Shown here piece after piece: positions 39,263 through 47,896 of a stretch of DNA of 59,734 bases (within the stretch, counting starts at the first letter, position 1; the number at the start of each line of letters is the position of its first letter). The DNA lies in the NCBI GenBank assembly GCA_001665255.1, contig LZSH01000136.1, positions 1 to 59,734 on the forward strand, written 5' to 3'. The position numbers were made by a program, and so were the translations under genes. This DNA comes from Mycobacteriaceae bacterium 1482268.1. Its GTDB lineage: Bacteria > Actinomycetota > Actinomycetes > Mycobacteriales > Mycobacteriaceae. The notes beneath the pieces were generated by a model. That model saw only the letters and a program-made list of their open reading frames with translations. It made no database searches and was not told the DNA's origin.

Positions 39263-40606
39263 ATGAGCGAGCCTGGGCCGATAGCGACCGGACTCAAACG
39301 CGTTGTTGTCGCCTCCATGGCAGGCACCGTCGTCGAGTGGTACGAGTTCTTCCTCTACGGCACCGCCGCGACGCTGGTCTTCAACAAGGTCTTCTTCGCC
39401 CAAGGTGACAACGCCTATGGCGCGATCTTCGCCGCGTTTCTGACATACGCGGTGGGCTTCGTTGCCCGCCCACTCGGAGGCATCGTCTTCGGGCACTTCG
39501 GCGACAAGTATGGACGCAAGAAGCTGCTGCAGTTCGCCATCCTGCTGGTCGGTGTCGTCACGTTCCTGATGGGCTGCCTACCGACCTATCACCAAATCGG
39601 CGTCTGGGCGCCGGTGCTGCTGGTGATCCTGCGCTTCCTGCAGGGCTTCGCCGTCGGCGGCGAGTGGGGCGGCGCCGTCCTTCTGGTCGCGGAACACTGC
39701 CCGAACAAAACCCGCGGGTTCTGGGCCAGCTGGCCGCAGGCGGCGGTGCCGGTCGGCAACATGCTCGCGACGGTCGTGCTGTGGGTGCTGACCGCAACCC
39801 TGTCGGAGGACGACTTCCTGTCGTGGGGATGGCGGATCGCGTTCTGGTTGTCGGCGGTAGTCGTGCTGATCGGCTACTACGTCCGCACCAAGGTGAGTGA
39901 CGCGCCGATTTTCATTGCGGCACAGCAGGAAGTCGAACGGGTGAAGGCCGTCTCGTACGGCGTGATCGAGGTGCTCAAGCGCTATCCGCGCGGCGTGCTC
40001 ACCGCGATGGGGCTGCGATTCGCCGAGAACATCATGTATTACCTCGTCGTCATCGTGTCGATCACCTACCTCAAGGTGCAGGTCGGCGTGAACACCACCG
40101 CCATCCTCCGCTACATGCTCGTCGCTCATGCGGTGCACTTCGTCGTCATCCCACTCGTCGGCAGATTGTCCGACCGAATCGGCCGCAGGCCGGTGTATTT
40201 CGCCGGCACGGTGCTCGCGGCGACGTGGGGCTTCTTCGCGTTCCCGATGATGGACAGCGGTGACTACGTGCTGATCATCGCCGCCATCGTCATCGGCCTG
40301 ATCATCCACGCGTTGATGTACTCGCCGCAACCCGCGATCATGGCCGAGATGTTCCCGACCCGGATGCGGTATTCCGGTGTCTCGCTTGGATATCAGGTCA
40401 CCTCGATCGTCGCGGGCTCCGCCGCGCCTGCCATCGCCGTTAAGCTGCTCGAGATCTACGACTCGTGGGTGCCGATCGCGATCTATTTGGCCGTCGCGGC
40501 GGCGATCACGCTCGTCGCGGTGTTCTATCTGCGTGAGACGAACGGGCTCGACCTCGAGACCATCGACGAAGCCGACCGAGACGCCGCCCGCGTCCCCTTA
40601 GCGTAG
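39263..40606 (+). CDS. MHS-family MFS transporter (metabolite:H+ symporter)
   Basis: Membrane protein of 447 residues with 12 predicted transmembrane segments. MHS signatures: VVEWYEFFLYGTAA at the N-terminus, GHFGDKYGRKK between segments 2 and 3, and LQGFAVGGEWGGA. The family imports small organic acids such as shikimate, ketoglutarate or proline-type compounds, so uptake of a steroid-related acid is only speculation from the neighbourhood. ATG 39263 lies 13 bp behind the hairpin, so it probably has its own weak promoter. Its end overlaps the convergent aminotransferase by 9 bp. Confidence 0.85.
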   Translation: MSEPGPIATGLKRVVVASMAGTVVEWYEFFLYGTAATLVFNKVFFAQGDNAYGAIFAAFLTYAVGFVARPLGGIVFGHFGDKYGRKKLLQFAILLVGVVTFLMGCLPTYHQIGVWAPVLLVILRFLQGFAVGGEWGGAVLLVAEHCPNKTRGFWASWPQAAVPVGNMLATVVLWVLTATLSEDDFLSWGWRIAFWLSAVVVLIGYYVRTKVSDAPIFIAAQQEVERVKAVSYGVIEVLKRYPRGVLTAMGLRFAENIMYYLVVIVSITYLKVQVGVNTTAILRYMLVAHAVHFVVIPLVGRLSDRIGRRPVYFAGTVLAATWGFFAFPMMDSGDYVLIIAAIVIGLIIHALMYSPQPAIMAEMFPTRMRYSGVSLGYQVTSIVAGSAAPAIAVKLLEIYDSWVPIAIYLAVAAAITLVAVFYLRETNGLDLETIDEADRDAARVPLA

Positions 40607-41761
40607 CCAGGACTCGATCCGGCGCAGCGCCTCGTCGATGTCGCCGGCCGGGCCCGCGAACGACAGCCGCACAAACGAACCGCCGTGTTGGGTGTCGAAA
40701 TCGATTCCCGGCGCGATCGCAAGTCCAGTGTCGGCCAACAACTTCGAGCAGAACGACAGCGAGTCATCGGTCAAATGCGACACATCGGCGTACACGTAGA
40801 ACGCCCCGTCGGTCGGCGCGAGCCGGTCGATTCCGATCTTGCGCAGCCCGTTCAGCAGCAGCCGACGGTTGGCGGCGTAGTGGTGGAGTAAGCCATCGGC
40901 CTCGGCGACGGATTCCGGCGTGAACGCCGCAACGGCGGCCATCTGTGACAACACCGGCGGGCAGATCGTGAAGTTTCCCGTCAGACGGTCCACCGCCCGC
41001 TGCAGTTCGCGCGGCACGAGAAGCCAGCCGAGCCGCCAGCCGGTCATCGCGAAATACTTCGAGAAGCTGTTCACCACAACGGCTTCCCGTGACGTCTGCC
41101 AAGCGCAGCTGGTATCGGGTGCGCCCTCGTAGACCAAACCGTGGTAAACCTCGTCGCTGATCAGCCGAGCACCCGTCTCGGCGCACCACGCCGCGATGGC
41201 CGCCAGCTCTCGAGGCGGGATGACGGTCCCGGTCGGGTTGGCGGGGCTCGCCACGATCACCCCACGCACGGGCGGATCGAGTTCGGCGAGCATCGAAGCG
41301 GTCGGCTGGAACCGGGTCTGCGGTCCGCACGGAATCTCGACGACTTCGCAGCCGAGCGCCGACAGGATGTTGCGGTAGCACGGGTATCCGGGGCTGGCGA
41401 TCGCTACCCGGTCACCCACGTCGAAACAGGCCAAGAACGCCAGCAGAAATCCCCCTGAGGAACCCGTGGTGATCACCACTTCGCTGGGGTCGACCGCCAG
41501 GCCGTGCCTCTCTTGATAGGCCGCTGCGATGGCCGTCCGGAGTTCGGGGATGCCGAGCGCGACGGAATAGCCGAGGACGGTGTTGTCGAGGGCCGCCTTA
41601 GCCGCCGCGCGCACCGCCCTTGGTGCCCCTGCACTCGGTTGGCCGGCCGATAGGTTCACCAGATCGCCGTGTGTGCGCTGACGTTCCGCAGCGGCCAGCC
41701 ACACGTCCATCACGTAGAACGGCGGGATCCCTGCACGCAGAGCGACGCGACTGTCGGCCAC
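40598..41761 (-). CDS. aspB: PLP-dependent aminotransferase AspB-like (Rv3565)
   Basis: Fold-type I class I/II aminotransferase of 387 residues. ASPANPTGT, SDEVYHGLVYEG and the lysine in NSFSKYFAMTGWRLGW (PLP Schiff base) are visible. The family is called aspartate aminotransferase in M. tuberculosis (Rv3565), but the amino donor is uncertain. GTG 41761 fits family N-termini; TTG 41764 is the alternative. It starts 4 bp after the hemerythrin gene stops, so it is read together with the Rieske and hemerythrin genes. Confidence 0.85.
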   Translation of the reverse strand: MADSRVALRAGIPPFYVMDVWLAAAERQRTHGDLVNLSAGQPSAGAPRAVRAAAKAALDNTVLGYSVALGIPELRTAIAAAYQERHGLAVDPSEVVITTGSSGGFLLAFLACFDVGDRVAIASPGYPCYRNILSALGCEVVEIPCGPQTRFQPTASMLAELDPPVRGVIVASPANPTGTVIPPRELAAIAAWCAETGARLISDEVYHGLVYEGAPDTSCAWQTSREAVVVNSFSKYFAMTGWRLGWLLVPRELQRAVDRLTGNFTICPPVLSQMAAVAAFTPESVAEADGLLHHYAANRRLLLNGLRKIGIDRLAPTDGAFYVYADVSHLTDDSLSFCSKLLADTGLAIAPGIDFDTQHGGSFVRLSFAGPAGDIDEALRRIESWLR

Positions 41762-41765
41762 CAAA

Positions 41766-42251
41766 TCAGGCTAGGCGGCGCAGTGTCTCCCGTTTCATCC
41801 GGATCCGCGCGGAGTTCAGCTTCGAATCGCGAAGCTGCCGGCGTCGGCGTTGCATGTGCTCGCCGAGGATCGCCAATTTCTCCTGCCCCAATGCCTGAGC
41901 CTGCGCGAACATCAGCTTCTCTTCCTCACCCGCGTGGTGGTCGAGCGTTGAAGCCAACATGACGAGCTCGGTGTGGAAGTTTTCGCTGGCGGGGTCGGTT
42001 CGCAGCAGCACGGCCAGCTGGTCATCGATCTGCCGGTGCTGCGCATGCGACTGACCGAGGAGCGGGCTGACCTCAGTGATCGCGGGATAGAACAGTTCAT
42101 CCTCGATCTGCACGTGCACCGTCAGCACATCGACCAGTTGGTCGAGGAGATCGCGGCGCCGCCGGGGCTCGTCGCTCGTCGTGTCCTTCAGCTGAGTCAG
42201 CAGATGGCGCAACTGGTTGTGGTCCTCGATGAGGACATCGTCGGCGTTCAT
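41766..42251 (-). CDS. Hemerythrin HHE-domain protein
   Basis: Four-helix-bundle protein of 161 residues with the di-iron HHE pattern: EDHNQL, VHVQIEDELFYPA, SHAQHRQIDD and LDHHAGEEEKLMF. Hemerythrins bind O2 or sense redox or NO. It overlaps the upstream Rieske gene by ATGA and is followed by aspB after 4 bp, making a compact three-gene operon. A basic C-terminal tail (MQRRRRQLRDSK) is present, which is unusual and may bind nucleic acid or a membrane. Confidence 0.85.
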   Translation of the reverse strand: MNADDVLIEDHNQLRHLLTQLKDTTSDEPRRRRDLLDQLVDVLTVHVQIEDELFYPAITEVSPLLGQSHAQHRQIDDQLAVLLRTDPASENFHTELVMLASTLDHHAGEEEKLMFAQAQALGQEKLAILGEHMQRRRRQLRDSKLNSARIRMKRETLRRLA

Positions 42252-43195
42252 CGCGACACCACCGCCGTTGCATACTTGGCTCGTTCGGAGTCGGCTTCGA
42301 CATGGGGTTTGCGTCGAATCTCGATGTGGCCGTCGTTGACGCGGGTCTCGTAGCATGCGAGCGGGGCGGTCGCCGGACCGTTGACCGGGGCGCCGGATTC
42401 CAGGTCGAAGCACGACCCGTGCCACGGACAGACGAGTTCGCCGCGGTAGAGCCAGCCCTCAGACATCGGGGCCGCCAAGTGCGAGCAGTGCTCTCCGACC
42501 GCGTAGATGTCGTCACCCCGGCGCACCAGGACCACCCCGACGCCGTCGTGGCGCACCCGTCGTGGCTCGTCGGCAGGCAGGTCATCGGATGCAATCACGG
42601 CGACGAATTCCCGTGGCTCCAAGCTGGTTTCGGATCGGTCAACTCCGATGCGGTGGTGGTAGACGAGATCGCCGCCGAGGTGGCCCGACGCCGCAGCCAG
42701 GAGATACCCCAGCACCCCGGTCACGCGGCCGCGACCGGTCATGCCCCTGCGGCGGAAACGTGACGAGGCCACATAGAGGCCCAGTGCAGAAGCGTTGAGG
42801 ACGCCGTGCACCAACCCCACCCGGCGTGCCGTGTCGTGGGTGTATTGCCAATCGGTGGCGCCGGTAGTCGCCGCACCGACGCCACCGAGAATGCCGACAT
42901 CGACCGCGATGTTCGCGGCCCGGCCCAATGAGGTCGAACGGGGCGTGATGGCGTCGATTCCGTCCAGGACGAGTGCCGTGGTCCACGCGCCGAGCGGCAC
43001 GTCGGTCAGCGCAGGATGAATCGGATGGCCAAGCCACGTGCCGTGCAACAGGCTCTGTAGCGCTCGACCGCGAGCGCCGAGCAAATTGAAGCCCAGCGCC
43101 ATCGTCTTCTCGAGCGAGTAGCCGATCCCATCGAGCCAACGCTGTCCTTCGATGCTGTGAACGACCCGGTCAGCGACTTTTCGAACACTGAACAT
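42248..43195 (-). CDS. Membrane Rieske [2Fe-2S] protein with DUF2231 domain
   Basis: Protein of 315 residues. The N-terminal half is a DUF2231 domain with about four membrane helices and the HPIHPALTDVPLG motif. The C-terminal half is a Rieske domain with the cluster ligands in CSHLAAP and CPWHG. A membrane-anchored electron carrier partnered with the di-iron hemerythrin encoded next is a reasonable reading. ATG 43195 has a strong GGGGAGG site whose complement forms a hairpin arm upstream. It overlaps the hemerythrin gene. Confidence 0.88.
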   Translation of the reverse strand: MFSVRKVADRVVHSIEGQRWLDGIGYSLEKTMALGFNLLGARGRALQSLLHGTWLGHPIHPALTDVPLGAWTTALVLDGIDAITPRSTSLGRAANIAVDVGILGGVGAATTGATDWQYTHDTARRVGLVHGVLNASALGLYVASSRFRRRGMTGRGRVTGVLGYLLAAASGHLGGDLVYHHRIGVDRSETSLEPREFVAVIASDDLPADEPRRVRHDGVGVVLVRRGDDIYAVGEHCSHLAAPMSEGWLYRGELVCPWHGSCFDLESGAPVNGPATAPLACYETRVNDGHIEIRRKPHVEADSERAKYATAVVSR

Positions 43196-43205
43196 GAAAA
43201 TGCCT

Positions 43206-43243
43206 CCCCGTGATGTGTTCGAGGTCCCTATGGGGACACGGGG
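43206..43243 (-). promoter_or_regulatory. Hairpin sequestering the Rieske gene ribosome binding site
   Basis: In the minus-strand mRNA, CCCCGTG (43243-43237) can pair with CACGGGG (43212-43206), which overlaps the Shine-Dalgarno GGGGAGG (43209-43203). An inner GTCCC/GGGAC hairpin (43237-43233 with 43228-43224) competes for the same bases. This could act as a translational switch or as a terminator for the fadE33 transcript. Confidence 0.5.
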
Positions 43244-43265
43244 AAGGTCGCCGGAAAGTTCAGAC

Positions 43266-44207
43266 CTAGAGCAGTTCGGATTCGAGCCTGCGCAGATGCT
43301 CCCGCGGCGGTCCGAGTAGTTGTGCGCTGCCGTGCGCGCGTTTGAAGTAGAGCTGGATGTCGTGCTCCCAGGTGATCGCAATGCCGCCGTGCATCTGCAC
43401 CGCCTCGGCGGCCACCTTGGAGAAGGCTTCACTCGCTGACACTCTGGCCAGCGCCGCCGAGGTGGCCGACGGCGCGGCGATCGCATCATTGACGACCGCC
43501 CGCGCCGACTGCACCGCAACGTAGAGATCGGCCATCCGGTGCTTGAGCGCCTGGAAGCTGCCGATCGGCCGGCCGAACTGGACGCGGTCCTTGGTGTATT
43601 CCACTGTGAGCTCGAGGCACTGCGCTGCGGCGCCGATCTGCTCGGCAGCCACCAGGATCGCGGCGAGGTCGGCCAGCCCGGGATCGGCGCCGATGTCGGA
43701 CGTCTCCTGCGGTTCCAGCCGGGCCAGCGGGCGGGTCAGGTCCATGGTGTCGACGGGCGTCGCCGCGAACGTGGTCCAGCGGGTCAGCCTTTCACCGTCG
43801 GCGGCCACCACGACGTCGGCGACGGCGCCGTTGATGACGAAATCGGGATCGAAAACGACGGCTCCGATCGCGGCGCCTTCGGCCAGTTTCTCGATCGTCT
43901 CGGTATCGGGGTCGTCGGCGGCGAGCAGCGCCAGTTCGGCGAGCGTCGTGCCAAGCAGCGGTGTCGGTGCCAACGCCCTGCCGAGTTCCTCCAGCACGAC
44001 AGCGGCGTCGGCGAGTTCGCCACCGGCCCCGCCAAGCTCCTCGGGAACCACCAGCGCGGCCGCTCCGACCTGCTCGCACAGCAGCTTCCACAGCGACTCG
44101 TCGTAGCCGCGGTCCGACTCGACGGCCTGGCGCACGGCGGCGGGCGAGGCGTGCTTGTCGACCAGCGCCGAGACGGTCTCGCGCAGCAGTTCGCGTTCTT
44201 CGCTCAT
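43266..44207 (-). CDS. fadE33: Acyl-CoA dehydrogenase FadE33
   Basis: Short acyl-CoA dehydrogenase subunit of 313 residues, KstR2 block. It has the EYTKDRVQFGRPIGSFQALKH and MHGGIAITWEHDIQLYFKRAHG segments but not the C-terminal GGTNEI seen in FadE31, as expected for the beta-type partner of an alpha2-beta2 FadE. By order it corresponds to Rv3564. ATG 44207 lies 1 bp after the fadE32 stop; longer in-frame starts are inside fadE32. Acts on ring C/D intermediates with FadE31. Confidence 0.9.
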   Translation of the reverse strand: MSEERELLRETVSALVDKHASPAAVRQAVESDRGYDESLWKLLCEQVGAAALVVPEELGGAGGELADAAVVLEELGRALAPTPLLGTTLAELALLAADDPDTETIEKLAEGAAIGAVVFDPDFVINGAVADVVVAADGERLTRWTTFAATPVDTMDLTRPLARLEPQETSDIGADPGLADLAAILVAAEQIGAAAQCLELTVEYTKDRVQFGRPIGSFQALKHRMADLYVAVQSARAVVNDAIAAPSATSAALARVSASEAFSKVAAEAVQMHGGIAITWEHDIQLYFKRAHGSAQLLGPPREHLRRLESELL

Positions 44208-44208
44208 G

Positions 44209-45162
44209 TCAGAAAGACTCCAATACCCGGCGGCGATGCCATGTCGGGTCACCCCACGCCGACCGCAGTGCTTGCACCCGCAGCAGCAGAAGCGACAGGT
44301 CGTGCTCTTGGGTGAAACCGATGGCGCCGTGGGTCTGCAGCGACGAGCGGGCCGACAGCAGCGCGGCGTCTGCGGCGGCCACCAGTGCGGCGCTGGCATC
44401 GCGTGCCGCGTCATCGGAGCCGGCGGCCAGCGAAAGCGCCGCCCCGTAGACCAGCGGCCGGGCCAGCTCGACGGCGATGTAGACATCGGCGAGCTTGTGC
44501 TTGATCGCCTGATACGACCCGATGGTCCGGCCGAACTGGCTGCGCTGCTTTGCATAGTCCACCGAGGCGTCGAGCATAGCCTGGCCCGCCCCCACCAGCT
44601 GTGCCGCGTTCGCCAGCACGCCGAACTCGAAAGCCCGTGCGGTGTCTGCCTTCTGAGCGTCGCCCGACGGCTTCGCCTCGAACAGCTTCCTGGCCGGGTC
44701 GACGGATTCGTGTCGGTCGCCTGCGCTGCCGTCACTCACCTCACCGTCGCCTGCGACGAGGATCAAACCGGCGGAGTCGGCGTCGACGGCCCGCGGCACA
44801 AGCGGAGGAAAGGCCACCGTGGCGACCAGCTCGCCCGACGCCAGCAGCCCGCAGCGTTCGTCGTCGGCGAGCAGAATCGGTGCCACCGCAATTGATTCGG
44901 TGACGGGGCCCGGCACGCCCCAGTACCCGAGCCGTTCGGCGGCGACGACGAGGTCGACGGGATGAGCGTCGATGCCGTCGAAGCGTTCGGGTATCAGCAG
45001 CGCGGTCACTCCGAGGTCGGCCAGTGTCGACCAGATCTTGCGGCCGGCTCCGGTATCGTCCTGCCCCCATGCGCGGACGGCCGCGGGCACGCCAGCCGCG
45101 CCGAGGGCTGCGTCGATGCTGGCGGCGAAGTCGCGCTGTTGTTCGTCAGTCTGGAAAAACAC
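44209..45162 (-). CDS. fadE32: Acyl-CoA dehydrogenase FadE32
   Basis: Acyl-CoA dehydrogenase subunit of 317 residues corresponding to Rv3563. It carries DYAKQRSQFGRTIGSYQAIKH and THGAIGFTQEHDLSLLL, again the beta-type subunit that needs a FadE31 partner for a full active site. GTG 45162 is the start. It is the third gene of the fadD3-fadE31-fadE32-fadE33 operon with 15 bp from fadE31 and 1 bp to fadE33. Confidence 0.9.
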   Translation of the reverse strand: MFFQTDEQQRDFAASIDAALGAAGVPAAVRAWGQDDTGAGRKIWSTLADLGVTALLIPERFDGIDAHPVDLVVAAERLGYWGVPGPVTESIAVAPILLADDERCGLLASGELVATVAFPPLVPRAVDADSAGLILVAGDGEVSDGSAGDRHESVDPARKLFEAKPSGDAQKADTARAFEFGVLANAAQLVGAGQAMLDASVDYAKQRSQFGRTIGSYQAIKHKLADVYIAVELARPLVYGAALSLAAGSDDAARDASAALVAAADAALLSARSSLQTHGAIGFTQEHDLSLLLLRVQALRSAWGDPTWHRRRVLESF

Positions 45163-45177
45163 AGTCGAATTTTCCTC

Positions 45178-46311
45178 TTATCCACGGGGCAGGCCGAGCA
45201 ACCGCTCGGCGATGATGTTGCGCTGAATCTCGTTGGTGCCCGCGTAGATTGGCCCACCGAGCGCGAACAGCAGGCCTTCGGTCCAGGAGTCGACGAGCTC
45301 GCCGTCCGCACCGCGCATATCCAGCGCGGTCTGGTGCAGCGCCACGTCCAGATCCGACCAGAACACCTTGGTGACCGACGATTCCGCGCCCAGCTCACCG
45401 CCGCCCGCCAGGCGGGTGATGGTGCCGAAGGTGTGCAGCCGATAGGCCTGCGCCTTGATCCACGCATCGGCGACGCGATCGGTGAAAATTGAAGCGGAGT
45501 TGTCCTGCAGAGTCTTCCACTGCTCGACCAACCGCTCGGCGGGCGCGAGGAACCGGGCCGGGCTGCGCAGAGACATGCCGCGCTCGTTGCTCGATGTGCT
45601 CATCGCCGCGCGCCAACCGTCATGCACGTCGCCGATCACGTCGTTGTCGGGGACGAAGACGTCGTCGAGGAAGATCTCACCGAAACCGGTGTCGCCGCCG
45701 AGCTGCGCGATCGGCCGCACCGTCACGCCGTCTGCCTTCAGGTCGAACATGAAGTAGGTGAGTCCCTTGTGCCGGGCCGCCTCGGGATCGGATCGAAACA
45801 GCCCGAATGCCCTGTCGCCGAACGGCGCCCGTGAACTCCAGATCTTCTGCCCATTGAGCTTCCAGCCGCCGTCGGTCTTCGTCGCGGTGGAGCGCAGCGA
45901 CGCCAGGTCGCTGCCGGACTCGGGTTCCGACCAGGCCTGCGCCCAGATCTCTTCGCCGCTGGCCATCTTCGGCAGCACGCGGTCGAGTTGCTCCTCGGTA
46001 CCGTGGGCGAACAGCGTCGGGGCAAGCATCGAGGTGCCGTTGGCGCTGGCGCGGCCCGGTGCTCCCGCGCGAAAGTACTCCTCCTCGTAGACCACCCACT
46101 GCAGCAGAGTGGCGTCGCGGCCGCCGTATTTCTCCGGCCACGCGATCACCGAAAGGCCGGCGTCGAAAAGCACCTTGTCCCAACGCCGATGCTGTTCGAA
46201 GCCCTCGGCAGTATCGTAGGACTTGGTCGGGAAGTGCTCCCTGTTCGCGGCCAGGAAGTCGCGGACCTCGGCGCGGAATTCCTCGGTTTCGCTGTCGAAC
46301 GCCAGATCCAT
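45178..46311 (-). CDS. fadE31: Acyl-CoA dehydrogenase FadE31
   Basis: Full-length-type dehydrogenase of 377 residues corresponding to Rv3562: WSEPESGSDLASL, LNGQKIWSSRAPFGDRAFG and the C-terminal YAGTNEIQRNIIAERLLGLPRG. It is the alpha-type subunit that, in published work on M. tuberculosis, pairs with FadE32 or FadE33. ATG 46311 shares its first base with the fadD3 stop (TAATG). Confidence 0.9.
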   Translation of the reverse strand: MDLAFDSETEEFRAEVRDFLAANREHFPTKSYDTAEGFEQHRRWDKVLFDAGLSVIAWPEKYGGRDATLLQWVVYEEEYFRAGAPGRASANGTSMLAPTLFAHGTEEQLDRVLPKMASGEEIWAQAWSEPESGSDLASLRSTATKTDGGWKLNGQKIWSSRAPFGDRAFGLFRSDPEAARHKGLTYFMFDLKADGVTVRPIAQLGGDTGFGEIFLDDVFVPDNDVIGDVHDGWRAAMSTSSNERGMSLRSPARFLAPAERLVEQWKTLQDNSASIFTDRVADAWIKAQAYRLHTFGTITRLAGGGELGAESSVTKVFWSDLDVALHQTALDMRGADGELVDSWTEGLLFALGGPIYAGTNEIQRNIIAERLLGLPRG

Positions 46312-47849
46312 TACAGCATCTCCCGCAGTTGCGGCTTGACCACTTTGCCTCCAGGGTTGCGTGGCAGCACGTCGAGGAACACCACCGATCGTGGTGTCTT
46401 GAAATTCGCCAGATGCTCACGCGTGTAAGCGATCACACCGGCTTCGTCCAGTTCGGCACCGGGCAGCTTGACGACGAAAGCCTTGCCGACCTCACCCAGC
46501 CGGTCGTCGGGCACGCCGATGACCGCCGCCTCGGCCACACCGTCCAGACGCGCGAGCACCTGCTCTATCTCGGCGGGATAGACGTTGAACCCGCCGCAGA
46601 TGTACATATCCTTCAACCGATCGGTGATCACAAGATTGCCGGCGTCGTCGACGCGGCCGACGTCGCCAGTGTGCAGCCAGCCGTCGGCATCGATGGCCTC
46701 GGCGGTGGAGGCGCGGTCGTCGAGGTAGCCGATCATCACGTTCGGTCCGCGCAACAGGACCTCACCAGTGCCGTCCTCGGAACCGCTTGAGTCGATGCGC
46801 AATTCGAAGCCAGCGATCGGTCGTCCACAGGTGGTGGCGACGGTGACGGCGTCGTCGTCGGCGCGGCACATCGTCCCGAACCCGCTGGCCTCGGTCAGCC
46901 CGTACGCGGTCAGCACAATGTCGATGTCGAGCTCGGACTGCATCCGCTCGATCAGCACCACCGGGACCGTTGCGGCACCGGTGACGGCGAACCGCAGCGA
47001 GCTCAGGTCGTAGTTGCCGCGCTTGGGATGGTCGAGCAACATCTGGTAGATCGTCGGCGGCCCCGGCAGGACGGTGATCCGGTGTTCGGCCACCGCGGCC
47101 ATTGCCTTCTCCGGATCAAACGTCAGCTGCGGGATCAGCGTCGCACCGGTCTGCAGGCAGGCCAGGATGCCTGCCTTGTAACCGAAGTTGTGGAAGAACG
47201 GGTTGATGCAGAGGTAGCGGTCGGCGCTGGTGAGCTGACCGCAGGCCGCCCACGCCGCGGGTGCGTCGAGGGACTGCCGGTGCGCGCAGAGCACGCCCTT
47301 GCTGCGGCCGGTGGTGCCCGAGGTGAACAGGATGTCGGAGACGTCGTCGGGCTTGACCGCGGAAGCGCGCGCATCGACCGCATCGAGGTTCGTGCCACGG
47401 GCCATGAAGTCGTCCCAGGTGCCGTCGGCCTTCTCGATCGGGACGCGCACGATGTGCCGGAGGTCGGCCAGCGCGCCGCGATCCAGGTTCGCGGTCTTGT
47501 CGGCGCCGAGGAATTGTCCGGCCGCCACCAGCAGCGGCGCCTCGGTGCGGGTCAGGACGTCAGCCGCCTCGGACGGCGTGTAGCGGGTGTTGAGGGGGAC
47601 GACGACACCGCCCGCATAGTGGGTGGCCAAGCAGGCGACGACCCAGTGCCAGGTGTTCGGCGACCAGATCGCCACGCGGTCGCCGGGTGCCACGCCCAGG
47701 TCGATCATCGCTGCTGCGGCCCTGCGGACCTCGTCGCGCAACTGGCCGAAGGTCAGCCGCCGATCGCCTGTGACCAGGGCTTCGTGGTCGGAGAATTGGT
47801 CGGCAATCCGGTCCAGGACCTGCGGGATGGTCCTCGGATGGCCAGTCAT
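46311..47849 (-). CDS. fadD3: HIP-CoA ligase FadD3
   Basis: ANL-family acyl-CoA synthetase of 512 residues, corresponding to Rv3561, which activates HIP, the C/D-ring remnant of cholesterol, to HIP-CoA. Motifs: ILFTSGTTGRSKGVL (P-loop), AYGLTEASGFG, GWLHTGDVGRVDDAGNLVITDR and the catalytic Lys in NPGGKVVKP. ATG 47849 has GAGGAG upstream. First gene of the KstR2-controlled leftward operon, with a KstR2 operator just beyond the start. Confidence 0.94.
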   Translation of the reverse strand: MTGHPRTIPQVLDRIADQFSDHEALVTGDRRLTFGQLRDEVRRAAAAMIDLGVAPGDRVAIWSPNTWHWVVACLATHYAGGVVVPLNTRYTPSEAADVLTRTEAPLLVAAGQFLGADKTANLDRGALADLRHIVRVPIEKADGTWDDFMARGTNLDAVDARASAVKPDDVSDILFTSGTTGRSKGVLCAHRQSLDAPAAWAACGQLTSADRYLCINPFFHNFGYKAGILACLQTGATLIPQLTFDPEKAMAAVAEHRITVLPGPPTIYQMLLDHPKRGNYDLSSLRFAVTGAATVPVVLIERMQSELDIDIVLTAYGLTEASGFGTMCRADDDAVTVATTCGRPIAGFELRIDSSGSEDGTGEVLLRGPNVMIGYLDDRASTAEAIDADGWLHTGDVGRVDDAGNLVITDRLKDMYICGGFNVYPAEIEQVLARLDGVAEAAVIGVPDDRLGEVGKAFVVKLPGAELDEAGVIAYTREHLANFKTPRSVVFLDVLPRNPGGKVVKPQLREML

Positions 47850-47866
47850 CGATGCTCCTCTAACAA

Positions 47867-47880
47867 AGCAAGTGCTTGGT
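47867..47880. promoter_or_regulatory. KstR2 operator between fadD3 and fadE30
   Basis: AGCAAGTGCTTGGT fits the published KstR2 motif AnCAAGnnCTTGnT at every defined base. It lies in the 47-bp divergent region, 18 bp from the fadD3 start and 17 bp from the fadE30 start, so one site can repress both operons. Confidence 0.88.
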
Positions 47881-47896
47881 AGGTTAGCCTACAGGG

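Noticed and set aside
43207..43519. N-terminal extension of the Rieske protein upstream of 43195
   Set aside because: It would run through the 3' end of fadE33 and ignores the strong GGGGAGG site placed for ATG 43195.
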